Assembly: GCA_963667435.1 (NCBI GenBank)
Contig: OY763414.1
Coordinates: forward strand, 2,418,001 to 2,482,000
From: Marispirochaeta sp963667435
Lineage (GTDB): Bacteria > Spirochaetota > Spirochaetia > JC444 > Marispirochaetaceae
Length of the DNA: 64,000 bases
Direction: 5' to 3'
The translations under genes and the position numbers were made by a program. The notes beneath the pieces were generated by a model. The model was not told the DNA's origin and did no database searches. It worked only from the letters and a program-made list of their open reading frames with translations. Shown here one piece after another: positions 1 to 8,878 of this stretch (position 1 is the first letter of the stretch; each line of letters starts with the position of its first letter).

Positions 1-1116
1 GATCTGGATCTGGGAAAAGAGACCGCCCACCGTATACGCCAGCTTATTCAGGATGAGATTCCCGAAATCACCGAACCGGTTGTCTCCCTGCAGGAGGGAC
101 TTCCCCAGCTGGATATTGTGGTGGACCGTGAACGGGCCTACAACCTCGGGCTGACCATGGCATCCGTAGGAGCGGAAATTCGGGCCAATATAAACGGAGC
201 AACCGCCTCGCAGTACAACGACCAGGGGAATGAGTACGATATTCTGGTGATTCTGGATGAGCAGGACAGGGATGAGATTCCTGACCTGAACAAGATTTTT
301 GTTGTCAGCTCTCTGGGACAGCGCATCCCGCTCTCCAGCTTTGCCGCAACCCGCAAAACCACCGGGCCGGTCAGCATCAACCGGGAGAATCAGACCCGGA
401 CAATCCATGTCCAGGGAGGTCTTGCACCCAAGGCCCAGCTACAGAAAGTTGAGCTCCAGCTGCGAAAAGCCATCGCCGAAAAAATACCGGTTAACGAAAA
501 TGTAGTAATAGAATTCTCCGGCGATTATGCGGATCTGATGGAGTACGGAGTCAAGTTTGTGATTATTCTCATAATCAGCATCCTGCTCGTTTTCGGGGTA
601 ATGGCCAGTCAGTTTGAATCCTTTCTGGATCCATTTATTATATTCTTTACTATTCCCCTGGTACTCACCGGTGTAATAATCATCTATATCGTAACCGGGC
701 AGAGCTTCAGCATATTTACCGCCGTAGGACTGGTAATGCTGGTGGGTATTGTTGTGAACAACGGAATCGTTCTGGTGGATTATACCAATCTGCTGCGAAA
801 GCGGGGGCTGTCGGTAACAGAGGCCTGTATCGAAGCTGGCGGAAACCGTTTACGGCCGATTCTTATGACCACCCTGACAACAGTTCTTGCCCTGATCCCC
901 ATGGCATTCTTCCCGGGCGAAGGAGCAGACCTGGTACAGCCGATTGGAAAAACCGTTGTAGGCGGACTCTCTGCTGCAACCCTGCTGACCCTGTTTCTGG
1001 TTCCGGCCCTGTATGCCAGCTTCAACATCCGCGGGGAAAAACGCAAAGAGAAGAAGCAGGCGAAACGGGAAAAGAGAATTGCCATGCGCAAAGAGATGCA
1101 AGGAAGTGACTCATGA
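1..1116 (+). CDS. RND efflux transporter permease, C-terminal part (5' end outside window)
   Basis: The reading frame is open from base 1 and runs 371 codons to a TGA, so only the C-terminal part of a roughly 1000-residue pump is present. The visible part holds the end of the second periplasmic porter/docking region and then the last membrane bundle. The bundle carries family hallmarks such as SQFESFLDP, GIVVNNGIVLVDY and the GGNRLRPILMTT loop. RND permeases use the proton gradient to export drugs, metals or lipophilic compounds with a periplasmic adaptor and an outer-membrane channel. Neither partner is inside the window. The tail is very basic (KEKKQAKREKR) and probably cytoplasmic. The stop overlaps the next gene by ATGA. 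The substrate cannot be told from this part. Confidence 0.93.
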   Translation, partial: DLDLGKETAHRIRQLIQDEIPEITEPVVSLQEGLPQLDIVVDRERAYNLGLTMASVGAEIRANINGATASQYNDQGNEYDILVILDEQDRDEIPDLNKIFVVSSLGQRIPLSSFAATRKTTGPVSINRENQTRTIHVQGGLAPKAQLQKVELQLRKAIAEKIPVNENVVIEFSGDYADLMEYGVKFVIILIISILLVFGVMASQFESFLDPFIIFFTIPLVLTGVIIIYIVTGQSFSIFTAVGLVMLVGIVVNNGIVLVDYTNLLRKRGLSVTEACIEAGGNRLRPILMTTLTTVLALIPMAFFPGEGADLVQPIGKTVVGGLSAATLLTLFLVPALYASFNIRGEKRKEKKQAKREKRIAMRKEMQGSDS

Positions 1117-1385
1117 AACGTATTGAGATAATTGCCAATAAATCGGTGGAGACCGATCTCCACGATGCCCTGAAAAAGGCAGGTGTCGCAGAGCATTACA
1201 CAAAATTCCCTCTTATCTACGGGGAGGGAAACTCCGGCCCCCGGATGGGAGACCACATATGGCCGGAGGAAAACTTCAGTCTGGTTGTATACTGCGAACA
1301 CGAGGAAGCTGCAGCAATCAGAACCGTTGTGGAAGAGCTGAAAAAGTTCTTTACCCAGGAAGGCATAAAACTGTTTGAGATGTAA
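1113..1385 (+). CDS. PG0541-family transporter-associated protein
   Basis: A 90-residue soluble protein whose ATG overlaps the stop of the RND permease by 4 bases, so the two are translationally coupled. It resembles the small PG0541 family, PII/ACT-like ferredoxin-fold proteins found right after RND permeases. The N-terminal strand MKRIEIIANKSVE, the GPRMGDHIWPEEN loop and a C-terminal helix fit that fold. Its biochemical role is not established. A regulatory or sensing role for the pump is inferred from the constant gene pairing and the PII-like shape. No signal peptide or membrane segment is visible. Confidence 0.75.
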   Translation: MKRIEIIANKSVETDLHDALKKAGVAEHYTKFPLIYGEGNSGPRMGDHIWPEENFSLVVYCEHEEAAAIRTVVEELKKFFTQEGIKLFEM

Positions 1386-1405
1386 AATAAAGCAAGGAGT
1401 TCACC

Positions 1406-2677
1406 ATGCGTCCGGCACTTAACCCTCTTGTTCTCAGTCTTCAGGAATCAGCAACCCTTGCAATCAACCAGCAGGCCATGAATCTGCGCAGCCGGGGCGA
1501 AGAAGTGTTTCACTTCGGGTTTGGACAGGCCCCTTTTCCCGTCCCGCAAACCCTTAAAGAAGCCCTGATCCGAAATGCGGGAGAAAACCGCTACCTGCCA
1601 ACCCAGGGACTTCAGGAGCTCAGAGAGGCTGTCGCCGGATTCTACCGCAGTCAATTCTCACTGAACTACAGTGCCGGCAATATCATAGTAGGCCCCGGGA
1701 GCAAAGAACTGATTTTCCAGCTGATCTATCTGGTGGAGGGAACACTGCTGATACCGGCTCCAAGCTGGGTGAGCTACGGACCCCAGGCAGCACTACGAGG
1801 GAAAAAGATAAAAACCGTAGCCACCAAACGGGAGAAATCCTATAAACTTCAACCGGAAGAGCTGGACCGGGCCTGTTATGAGCTGGGGCAGACACAGAAG
1901 CTGCTTATTCTCAATAACCCCAATAATCCAACCGGGGCGGTTTATTCCGCGGAAGAACTGGAGGCTCTGGCGGATATCTGCAGGGCCTATAATGTACTGG
2001 TAATTTCCGATGAAATCTACGCAATGATTAATTTCACCGGGAAACCGCAGGCAAGTATTGCCAACTACTATCCGGAAGGGACGGTTATCAGCGGGGGCCT
2101 TTCCAAAAGCTTTTCCGCCGGCGGCTACCGCCTGGGTATTATGCTCGTACCGGATCAGCTGCAGATTATTATGGACTCCCTGAAATCGTTGGCATCGGAA
2201 ACCTACTCCTGTGTATCCGCCCCGATACAGCATGCAGCTATCGAAGCCTACGGCAACTTTTCACCCCTCGAAGATTTTATTTTACGCAGCTGTGAAATCT
2301 ACAAGACTGCATCATTGTATTTACACCGCCGTTTTCTCGCCATGAGCTTGAACTGTCCCAGGCCCGAGGGAGCGTTTTACCTCTTTCCGGATTTTGAACC
2401 CTTCCGGGAAAAACTACGCAACCGGAAAATTCTCACAGGTGTCGCTCTAACGGAAACCCTGCTGACAGAAAGCCGGGTTGCTCTACTGCCCGGCTCCGCC
2501 TTCTGTTTTCCCGCCTCAAATTTGGGAGTACGTGTTGCGAGCGTAGATTTTAACGGAACTTATGTGTTGGAAAACTGGCATTACAGTACTGAACCAAAGG
2601 ATACAGATATTGAACACTTCTTTCCACGGCTGAAGGGCGGCTGTGACAGCCTGGAAAAATGGCTTCAGAAACTTTGA
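1406..2677 (+). CDS. Pyridoxal-phosphate aminotransferase, class I/II
   Basis: A 423-residue fold-type I aminotransferase, likely cytoplasmic, transferring an amino group between an amino acid and a 2-oxo acid. Visible motifs are the NNPNNPTG substrate/cofactor loop near residue 170, the SDEIYA motif whose Asp binds the pyridine nitrogen, and the PLP lysine near residue 235 in GGLSKSFSAGGYRLG. The length is slightly above the usual 390-400 because of a C-terminal extension. An AGGAG lies 6 bases before the ATG. Substrate range cannot be assigned; aspartate- or aromatic-type aminotransferases share these motifs. It follows the PG0541 gene after 20 bases and may be co-transcribed. Its last 13 bases overlap the convergent dus gene. 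Confidence 0.88.
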   Translation: MRPALNPLVLSLQESATLAINQQAMNLRSRGEEVFHFGFGQAPFPVPQTLKEALIRNAGENRYLPTQGLQELREAVAGFYRSQFSLNYSAGNIIVGPGSKELIFQLIYLVEGTLLIPAPSWVSYGPQAALRGKKIKTVATKREKSYKLQPEELDRACYELGQTQKLLILNNPNNPTGAVYSAEELEALADICRAYNVLVISDEIYAMINFTGKPQASIANYYPEGTVISGGLSKSFSAGGYRLGIMLVPDQLQIIMDSLKSLASETYSCVSAPIQHAAIEAYGNFSPLEDFILRSCEIYKTASLYLHRRFLAMSLNCPRPEGAFYLFPDFEPFREKLRNRKILTGVALTETLLTESRVALLPGSAFCFPASNLGVRVASVDFNGTYVLENWHYSTEPKDTDIEHFFPRLKGGCDSLEKWLQKL

Positions 2678-3636
2678 GACCTTAAAAAGCCGGAGAATTC
2701 ATCCCAGCTGCGCAGTAGACGCAATTGCTGCCACAAATTCTGTGCCTGATCAAAATCATCACACCCGTTTTTCAGATAGGAAAAATGGAGCTTCATCTTA
2801 CCAAGGATCCATTGTTTATCATGACCATCGGTCAGCAATTCATCCCTGAGAGCTTCCAGAAAACTCAGCGCATTTTTACTGCTGTAGGGCAGATTACAGC
2901 CTCGGCCGATCTCATCACTCAGCACCGGACGGCTGAGAACACCCCGCCCCAGCATCCAGCCCCGGGTTTCGGGAAAGTCGGTTTTTAGCCTCAGATAATC
3001 CTCCCGAGTGCGGATGTCACCGCTGTAACAGACCGGATGAGCCGACTGCCCAAGAAACTGTCCGTAAGCAGCAAGGTTCGGGACACCCCGGTACATCTGC
3101 CTGCCGGTACGGGGATGGAGCACAATAAAATCCAGCCGGTGTCTGTTCAGCACCGGAAGCAGCTGCCGCCACTCATCGCTGTTTTCCAGGCCGAGGCGCA
3201 TCTTCACCGAAAAGGCCGGCAAGCCGGGTCTGCATGCCCTATCCAGAACCTTTTCCACAAGATCAGGAAAAGGGAGAATTCCGGAGCCCCTTTTTTTTCT
3301 CACCACATTGGGAACCGGACAACCGATATTCCAGTTCACCTGGGTATACCCGAGATCGGCGCATGCCCGGGCAACAAATTCCACACCTTCCGGGTCACGA
3401 CCAAGAATCTGGGGAATGAGAGGTTTGTCCTGAATATTTACTTCGGGAAGAATATCCCGCAGATGATAATCGTACCGTCTGAGTTCGCGGATCGTTCCGA
3501 TAAAAGGAGCAATCCCTCCATCTACTCCAGCCGTCTGCCGGAAGAATACCCTCCGGTAGGCAGCGGTTGTTATCCCTTCAAGGGGAGCAAGAACAAGGGA
3601 GTCCTGGCTCAGGAGTAGCGGCGAAAAATTACCCAC
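2665..3636 (-). CDS. dus: tRNA-dihydrouridine synthase
   Basis: A 323-residue FMN-dependent TIM-barrel enzyme that reduces uridine to dihydrouridine in tRNA using NADPH. The family start LAPLEGITTAAYRR, the catalytic cysteine in NIGCPVPNVV near residue 104, the KMRLG and HPRTGRQMYRG motifs, and YSGDI and GRG near the phosphate-binding end are all visible. The gene starts at GTG (3636) and overlaps the upstream membrane gene by 28 bases, so the pair is likely one operon. It converges on the aminotransferase with a 13-base overlap. The subclass (DusA, B or C) cannot be fixed from the sequence alone. Confidence 0.92.
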   Translation of the reverse strand: MGNFSPLLLSQDSLVLAPLEGITTAAYRRVFFRQTAGVDGGIAPFIGTIRELRRYDYHLRDILPEVNIQDKPLIPQILGRDPEGVEFVARACADLGYTQVNWNIGCPVPNVVRKKRGSGILPFPDLVEKVLDRACRPGLPAFSVKMRLGLENSDEWRQLLPVLNRHRLDFIVLHPRTGRQMYRGVPNLAAYGQFLGQSAHPVCYSGDIRTREDYLRLKTDFPETRGWMLGRGVLSRPVLSDEIGRGCNLPYSSKNALSFLEALRDELLTDGHDKQWILGKMKLHFSYLKNGCDDFDQAQNLWQQLRLLRSWDEFSGFLRSQSF

Positions 3637-4022
3637 AGAGATGAGAGTACAATCAGATCGGGAGAAAGGTTAAAAAGCCACTGAAGAAGATCAGGCTTGA
3701 GAAAACCGTTGAGAAAATAGTAGAAAACTACCCGCAGAGTCCAGAGAGCGAATACAATAAGCGTGGCAAAAAAGAGGGTCCTGTTCTGAACCAGAAGAAA
3801 GAGCCCTACAAAAAGGATGGTGCCCGAAACGAGTTCTGCAACAGAAATGATAACTGCTGTTACATCACTGCGGAAACCGAAGAAACGAAAGAAGTCCCTG
3901 GAAAGCTGCTGAAGCTTGGAGGTATAGTCCATGAGTCCCAGTAATCCGGACACAATAAGAAAAAGGGCAACCGCGAGTTGAAGAAAAAAGATACCATCCA
4001 GAGAACGTCCCCGGTTTGACAT
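3609..4022 (-). CDS. Small integral membrane protein, function unknown
   Basis: A 137-residue hydrophobic protein with about four predicted membrane segments (near residues 10-27, 55-77, 83-103 and 117-133). The pattern of short loops with Arg-Asn pairs and an aromatic-rich third helix is reminiscent of DoxX-like proteins, but no diagnostic motif was seen, so no function is assigned. It lies directly upstream of dus on the same strand and overlaps it by 28 bases, so the two are likely co-transcribed. The start codon at 4022 follows an AAAGGAG on the minus strand. Confidence 0.65.
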   Translation of the reverse strand: MSNRGRSLDGIFFLQLAVALFLIVSGLLGLMDYTSKLQQLSRDFFRFFGFRSDVTAVIISVAELVSGTILFVGLFLLVQNRTLFFATLIVFALWTLRVVFYYFLNGFLKPDLLQWLFNLSPDLIVLSSLWVIFRRYS

Positions 4023-4075
4023 ACAGACTCCTTTAAAGATTAATCCTGTCTTTATAGTACGGTAATAACAGGGGA

Positions 4076-4315
4076 TTGGGCAAGGCGATTCAGATATTCA
4101 ATCTTGACCGTAACGGCTGGGGCCGGTATGTACTTTTTTCCGAGTTTACAACCAACCTGCTGTTTATCCTGGGGATGACAGTACTCCTGACCCTGATTTT
4201 TCACTACGGGATTTTCGCAGCCTGGCTGTCATTCGGGATGTATCAGATTTTCCATGCCCTGATTCTTTCAGCAGGCTTCCTGTCGGGACACTGGAAAAAG
4301 GTTCAGGTAGACTGA
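4076..4315 (+). CDS. Small two-helix membrane protein, hypothetical
   Basis: A 79-residue open frame starting at a TTG preceded by AGGGG. It is divergent from the gene ending at 3609 and convergent with the GGDEF-EAL gene. It has two clear hydrophobic segments (residues 20-43 and 46-69) joined by a short loop and a short basic tail. Nothing links it to a known family. The hydrophobic pattern and a plausible start support a real gene, but it is short, so confidence is moderate. Confidence 0.45.
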   Translation: MGKAIQIFNLDRNGWGRYVLFSEFTTNLLFILGMTVLLTLIFHYGIFAAWLSFGMYQIFHALILSAGFLSGHWKKVQVD

Positions 4316-4320
4316 CAGGC

Positions 4321-6399
4321 TCAACGGAAGTGGACAGCAGTCCCGGGAGAGGCAAGAAGAGTTGTAAACTCTTTTTCACTCATGGGCTTCCCGAAAAGAT
4401 AGCCCTGATAGATGTCGCAGCCGGCCTGCTGAAGAAAGTCCAGCTGCTCCCGGTTCTCCACCCCCTCTGCCACAACGGAAAATCCAAGATCATGGCTGAG
4501 GCCGATTATTGCATTAATAATAGTTGATGACTTCTGACTGTAGTTAAGATTTTCCAGGAAAGACTTGTCAATTTTAATAGTATCCACCGGAAAATCTTTC
4601 AACTGCTTTAGAGAGGAATAACCGGTACCAAAATCATCGATGGCAACCTTTATCCCCATGGCAGTTAACTCTCTTAGCTTGCCCACTGCATCATTCTGAT
4701 CCTGCATAATACCTGTCTCGGTGATTTCCAGTTCAAGTCGGGAGGCATCAAACCCGGTCTCTTCCAGAATATCCCGGATACTATTTACAAGATCGGGCTG
4801 ACAGAACTGAAAAGGCGACAGATTTACTGCAAGCTGATGTACACTTTCATAACCCGCCATTATCTTCGGCCAGTTGTGACAGGCATTGCGTAAAATTTCC
4901 CTTCCAAACTCCACAATCAGGCCGGACTGCTCCACCACCGGGATAAAGGTATCCGGCGGCACAATCCCCAGATCAGCGGAATTCCAGCGAGCCAGGGCTT
5001 CTGCCCCGATGATATCACCTTCCCGGTCAACCTTGGGCTGGTAAAGCAGAAAGAATTCATTCTGCCCCACCGCCCGTTCAAGTTTTCGCTGCATGCTTCT
5101 ACGAGCCTGCAGCGAAGTATGCTGCCGGCGGTTATAGAACTGATAAGCGGACCGACCCTTCTCTTTTGCCATGAACATGGCTGTTTCACAGTTACGAATC
5201 AGCTGTTCCTCGTTATGTCCGTCATCAGGATAGACGGCAACACCAATACTGGCAGCAACCCGAATCTGCTCTCCTCCGATGGAGAGGGTGGAAGAAAAGC
5301 GGTCCAGAGTTTTCTGTACAATTGGAATCACATGCTCGGTTCTTTTTATATCAGTTAAAAGCACGGCAAACTTGTCACCCTCAAGTCGGGCAATGGAGTC
5401 CTCTTTGCGGTAAAACGAGTTAAGCTCCTCACCTATCTCTACCAGTATACGGTCTCCCATTTTGGGCCCGTAGAGGTCGTTGATCTCCTTGAATCGGTCC
5501 AGACCGATACACAGCACGGCAAAAGTGGTTGATCGCCGTTTGACATGCCGCAACTCAAGTCCCAGACGCTCAAAAAACATTCTCCGGTTAGGAAGTCTTG
5601 TAAGGTAATCATAGTGCTGAAAAAACCGGGCTTTCTCTTCGGCATTTTTCCTGGCAGAAATATCCCGAATAGTCAGGATAACGCCTCCAATGCGAAAATT
5701 ATCCAGTTGATTATTGCAGTTGGCTTCTACATGAACATAATCTCCGGAGAAGACTCTCAGACGGAAATCAAGAATGTCGAAATTTTTCAGATCTGTTATG
5801 CCGCTTATATAAAGGGCACTTACCTGGTCTCTGTCCTCTTCATGGATAAGCTCTTTCAGAGTCCTTCCAATCAGATCATGAGGGCCATACCCGAGCAGAC
5901 TTAGAATAGCGCCCGTGGCGTATTCTATCTGCATACCATCGCCTAAAATTAGGCTTATCTCCTGGCTCAACTCAACCATGGCATTCAGTTTTTCTTCATT
6001 ACCTAAAAGACGTTCTTCGTACCGCTTCCAGTGAGTAACGTCAAAGATGTTTACTACCGACATACTCATTTCCGGAACAATACCAACCTGCACCAGAAGG
6101 CCCCGGTGAACCCCGTTGCGGTCAATAATTGAGCATTCGTACTGAAGAGGTATTTCCGAATCTCCGTCTTTCCGGCGATCATGAAAATAGCGGACTTTCT
6201 GCAGATCATCTTCACGTAGAAGTGAATCCCAATGGACCCCACCGGAAAGAAGCTCCTCCCGGGTATAACCGGAAATTTCGCTGACAGCTCCATTTACATA
6301 TATCAGATTCAGCCACTCGTCAAAAACCAGAATGGCCGATTGTGAATTTTCAATAACAGTCTCATAAAATCCGTCAGGATTTTTCGAATCAACATTCAT
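4321..6399 (-). CDS. PAS-PAS-GGDEF-EAL cyclic-di-GMP signalling protein
   Basis: A 692-residue cytoplasmic protein without membrane segments: two PAS sensor domains (about 5-120 and 128-250), a GGDEF domain (265-430) and an EAL domain (440-690). The GGDEF signature is degenerate, EGDKF near residue 340, so cyclase activity is doubtful. The RxxD inhibitory site (RKED) five residues earlier is kept. The EAL domain has the catalytic signatures EALARW, NLSP, ELEITETG, IDDFGTGYSSL, IKIDKSF and AEGVE, so it should hydrolyse c-di-GMP to pGpG. Inference: a phosphodiesterase whose GGDEF domain binds GTP or c-di-GMP as a control site. The ATG at 6399 is preferred over the in-frame GTG at 6408 because an AGGTG lies 9 bases before it. 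Confidence 0.93.
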   Translation of the reverse strand: MNVDSKNPDGFYETVIENSQSAILVFDEWLNLIYVNGAVSEISGYTREELLSGGVHWDSLLREDDLQKVRYFHDRRKDGDSEIPLQYECSIIDRNGVHRGLLVQVGIVPEMSMSVVNIFDVTHWKRYEERLLGNEEKLNAMVELSQEISLILGDGMQIEYATGAILSLLGYGPHDLIGRTLKELIHEEDRDQVSALYISGITDLKNFDILDFRLRVFSGDYVHVEANCNNQLDNFRIGGVILTIRDISARKNAEEKARFFQHYDYLTRLPNRRMFFERLGLELRHVKRRSTTFAVLCIGLDRFKEINDLYGPKMGDRILVEIGEELNSFYRKEDSIARLEGDKFAVLLTDIKRTEHVIPIVQKTLDRFSSTLSIGGEQIRVAASIGVAVYPDDGHNEEQLIRNCETAMFMAKEKGRSAYQFYNRRQHTSLQARRSMQRKLERAVGQNEFFLLYQPKVDREGDIIGAEALARWNSADLGIVPPDTFIPVVEQSGLIVEFGREILRNACHNWPKIMAGYESVHQLAVNLSPFQFCQPDLVNSIRDILEETGFDASRLELEITETGIMQDQNDAVGKLRELTAMGIKVAIDDFGTGYSSLKQLKDFPVDTIKIDKSFLENLNYSQKSSTIINAIIGLSHDLGFSVVAEGVENREQLDFLQQAGCDIYQGYLFGKPMSEKEFTTLLASPGTAVHFR

Positions 6400-6453
6400 T
6401 TCATGCACACCTGTGTAATTCGATTAACGGCATTGATCTGCATAAGATTGAGG

Positions 6454-8268
6454 CTATCGCCTGCCCCTTTTACGGGAATCTCTTTTACCTGGAGACACAA
6501 GGGCATTTCCGCCGAAGCCTATCAGATCAGTCCGCCCTGCCTTCACCAGCGCCTTTCGGACCAGAGGTGCATTCTCCGGTCTGTTGAACTGCAGCAGCGC
6601 CCGCTGCATCTGTTTTTCTTCATAGCTGCGGGGAATATATATCTTTTTCATGTTCCGGGGATCGATACCGGTGTAATACATGCAGCTGGAGACAGTTCCC
6701 GGGGTGGGGTAGAAATCCTGAACCTGCTCCGGGATAAACCGCTGCTTCCGGAAGAACAGGGCAAGCTCAATTGCATCTTCAAGAGTAGACCCCGGATGGG
6801 AGGAGATAAAATAGGGCACCATGAACTGCTTCTTCCCCATGGAGGTATTCATCTTTTCATATTTATCCCGGAATTCAAGAAATACTCCGTGAGGCGGTTT
6901 TCCCATTGCCGATAGAACCCTGCCGGAAACATGTTCCGGCGCCACTTTCAGCTGGCCGCTTACATGATGGGCACAGAGTTCACGAAGAAAATCTTCATTA
7001 CCTGCCTCCAGAAGATAATCAAAGCGTATACCGGAACGGATAAATACCTTTTTTACTCCCGACAGCTTACGGAGCTTTTTCAAGAGAGCAATATAATCAC
7101 CATGATCCGTATCCAGATGTGGACAGGGTTTAGGGAACAGACACATGCGCTGAGGACAGGCACCGGTAGATGTCTGTTTTTTGCAGGCCGGGTGTCTGAA
7201 ATTCGCCGTAGGGCCACCTACATCATGAATATATCCTTTAAAGTCCGGCATAGCCTTTACCAGCTCCGCCTCTTTAATCAGTGACTCATGGCTGCGTGAC
7301 TGGATAATTCTCCCCTGATGAAAGGTGAGCGCACAGAAACTGCAGGAACCAAAACAGCCGCGACTGGAAACCAGACTGAAACGTACCTCCTCAAGGGATG
7401 GCACTTTCTCTGTATACGACGGATGCTGCTGCCGCATGAACGGTAGATCATACACCCGGTCAAGGTCCTCTCGCGAGAGGGGCAAAGAAGGGGGAAGCTG
7501 AAGAATCCCGCTGCTGCCGTAGCCCTCATAGAGAGGACTTCCGCTAAATGCATCGGCGTTCTGAATCTGCACCTGAAAGCTTTCTGCATAGGCCCGAAGC
7601 CCTGCTTTCAGGTCATCGTGGGATGGCAGAATAACAGTACCTTCGGGAAGATCCCCTGGCTGTATTTTGACCACTGTACCGGGAATATCCAGAATTTCCC
7701 GTACCGCAACACCACGGTTCAGACGGCGTGCAATTTCCACAATACTCTGTTCTGCCATACCATAAACCAGCAAATCTGCTTTTGCATCCAGAAGAATGGA
7801 ACGACGCAGACTATCTGACCAATAGTCATAATGAGCCAGTCTGCGGAGTGAGGCTTCTATTCCGCCGAGAATAACAGGAACTTTCTTATAGGCCCGGCGT
7901 ATTAGGTTGGCGTACACCAGGGATGCCCGGTCCGGCCGCCGGCCGCCTTCCCCACCGGGTGAGTAGGAATCCTGCCGCCTCCGTTTTCTGGCTGCCGTAT
8001 AGTTGGCCACCATAGAGTCCAGGTTGCCGGCAGTTACCAGAAAACCCAGTCTGGGCCTGCCGAATATTTTCAGGCTCTCTTCTGTTTTCCAGTCGGGCTG
8101 GGCAATAATACCAACCCGAAAACCTTCAGCCTCCAGAACACGGCCGATAATTGCTGTGCCGAAAGAGGGATGATCAACATAGGCATCACCGGATACAATA
8201 ATAAAATCGCAGCGGTCCCATCCAAGGACAGACAATTCCTCTGCGGTACATGGCAAAAAGCTGTTCAT
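6454..8268 (-). CDS. YgiQ family radical SAM protein
   Basis: A 604-residue protein of the UPF0313/YgiQ family, conserved radical SAM enzymes with no settled reaction. The N-terminal domain (GWDRCDFIIVSGDAYVDHP) is typical. The radical SAM cluster motif CxxxCxxC appears as RGCFGSCSFC near residue 305, followed by QGRIIQSRS, and the C-terminal DUF3362-like part ends in a basic tail. A second Cys-rich stretch (CKKQTSTGACPQRMC) lies in the barrel, as is usual for the family. The start at 8268 (MNSFLP) was chosen over an upstream in-frame start at 8334 because family members begin just before the GWD motif. The gene is divergent from nfeD. Confidence 0.92.
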   Translation of the reverse strand: MNSFLPCTAEELSVLGWDRCDFIIVSGDAYVDHPSFGTAIIGRVLEAEGFRVGIIAQPDWKTEESLKIFGRPRLGFLVTAGNLDSMVANYTAARKRRRQDSYSPGGEGGRRPDRASLVYANLIRRAYKKVPVILGGIEASLRRLAHYDYWSDSLRRSILLDAKADLLVYGMAEQSIVEIARRLNRGVAVREILDIPGTVVKIQPGDLPEGTVILPSHDDLKAGLRAYAESFQVQIQNADAFSGSPLYEGYGSSGILQLPPSLPLSREDLDRVYDLPFMRQQHPSYTEKVPSLEEVRFSLVSSRGCFGSCSFCALTFHQGRIIQSRSHESLIKEAELVKAMPDFKGYIHDVGGPTANFRHPACKKQTSTGACPQRMCLFPKPCPHLDTDHGDYIALLKKLRKLSGVKKVFIRSGIRFDYLLEAGNEDFLRELCAHHVSGQLKVAPEHVSGRVLSAMGKPPHGVFLEFRDKYEKMNTSMGKKQFMVPYFISSHPGSTLEDAIELALFFRKQRFIPEQVQDFYPTPGTVSSCMYYTGIDPRNMKKIYIPRSYEEKQMQRALLQFNRPENAPLVRKALVKAGRTDLIGFGGNALVSPGKRDSRKRGRR

Positions 8269-8382
8269 TCCGGTCAAGTATGACAAAAATAACAGGATTT
8301 TACCAGAAGGAAACAAACTCCATATTGACGGCATAAAAGCTTGGGACTAAGCTTTTAGAACAGCTCTTTCCGGAGGTAAAAA

Positions 8383-8862
8383 GTGCTCTCTCCATCGGTT
8401 TTCTGGGCCATCAGCGGCCTTCTTCTCATCGGGTCCGAAATGCTCATTCCCGGCTTTACCATCTTCTTCTTCGGCCTTGGCGCCCTGGGAACCTCCCTTA
8501 TCAGCCTGATATTTCCATTCCTGCCCGTACATATTCAGGCGATTGCCTGGCTCGGCCTCTCAATCGGCGGCTTTGTTTTTCTCCGGAAAAAATTCAGCTC
8601 CGTCCTCAGGGGAACTATTATCTATCGTGAAGATGATTCGCAAAAATTCACCGGTCGGGAGGCTGCTGTGCTTGAAAAGATAAGCCCCGATGAACCGGGA
8701 AGAATACGGGTTAATGGAACCAGCTGGGAAGCTGTCTGTTATGACGAAACCTTCCACCGGGGAGACACTGTTCTTATTTTAAAACAGGAAGGTATGCGTT
8801 TTATTGTAACCAGTATTATTGATGAGGCAGATATCGATAAATACTATAAAATCGAGGAGTGA
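8383..8862 (+). CDS. NfeD family membrane protein
   Basis: A 159-residue short-type NfeD protein: about three or four N-terminal membrane helices (residues 5-72) followed by a soluble beta-rich OB-fold domain (about 85-150; GREAAVLEKISP and WEAV are typical). It lacks the ClpP-like protease domain of long NfeD proteins. Such proteins pair with SPFH proteins to organise membrane microdomains. Here two SPFH genes follow directly, after 16 bases, which supports the call. The start is GTG at 8383 with GGAGG six bases upstream. Confidence 0.88.
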   Translation: MLSPSVFWAISGLLLIGSEMLIPGFTIFFFGLGALGTSLISLIFPFLPVHIQAIAWLGLSIGGFVFLRKKFSSVLRGTIIYREDDSQKFTGREAAVLEKISPDEPGRIRVNGTSWEAVCYDETFHRGDTVLILKQEGMRFIVTSIIDEADIDKYYKIEE

Positions 8863-8878
8863 ATATGGAGGAAACACT

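Noticed and set aside
850..1301. Long minus-strand open frames opposite the RND gene
   Set aside because: They are antisense shadows of a clear RND permease and lack family motifs or ribosome sites.
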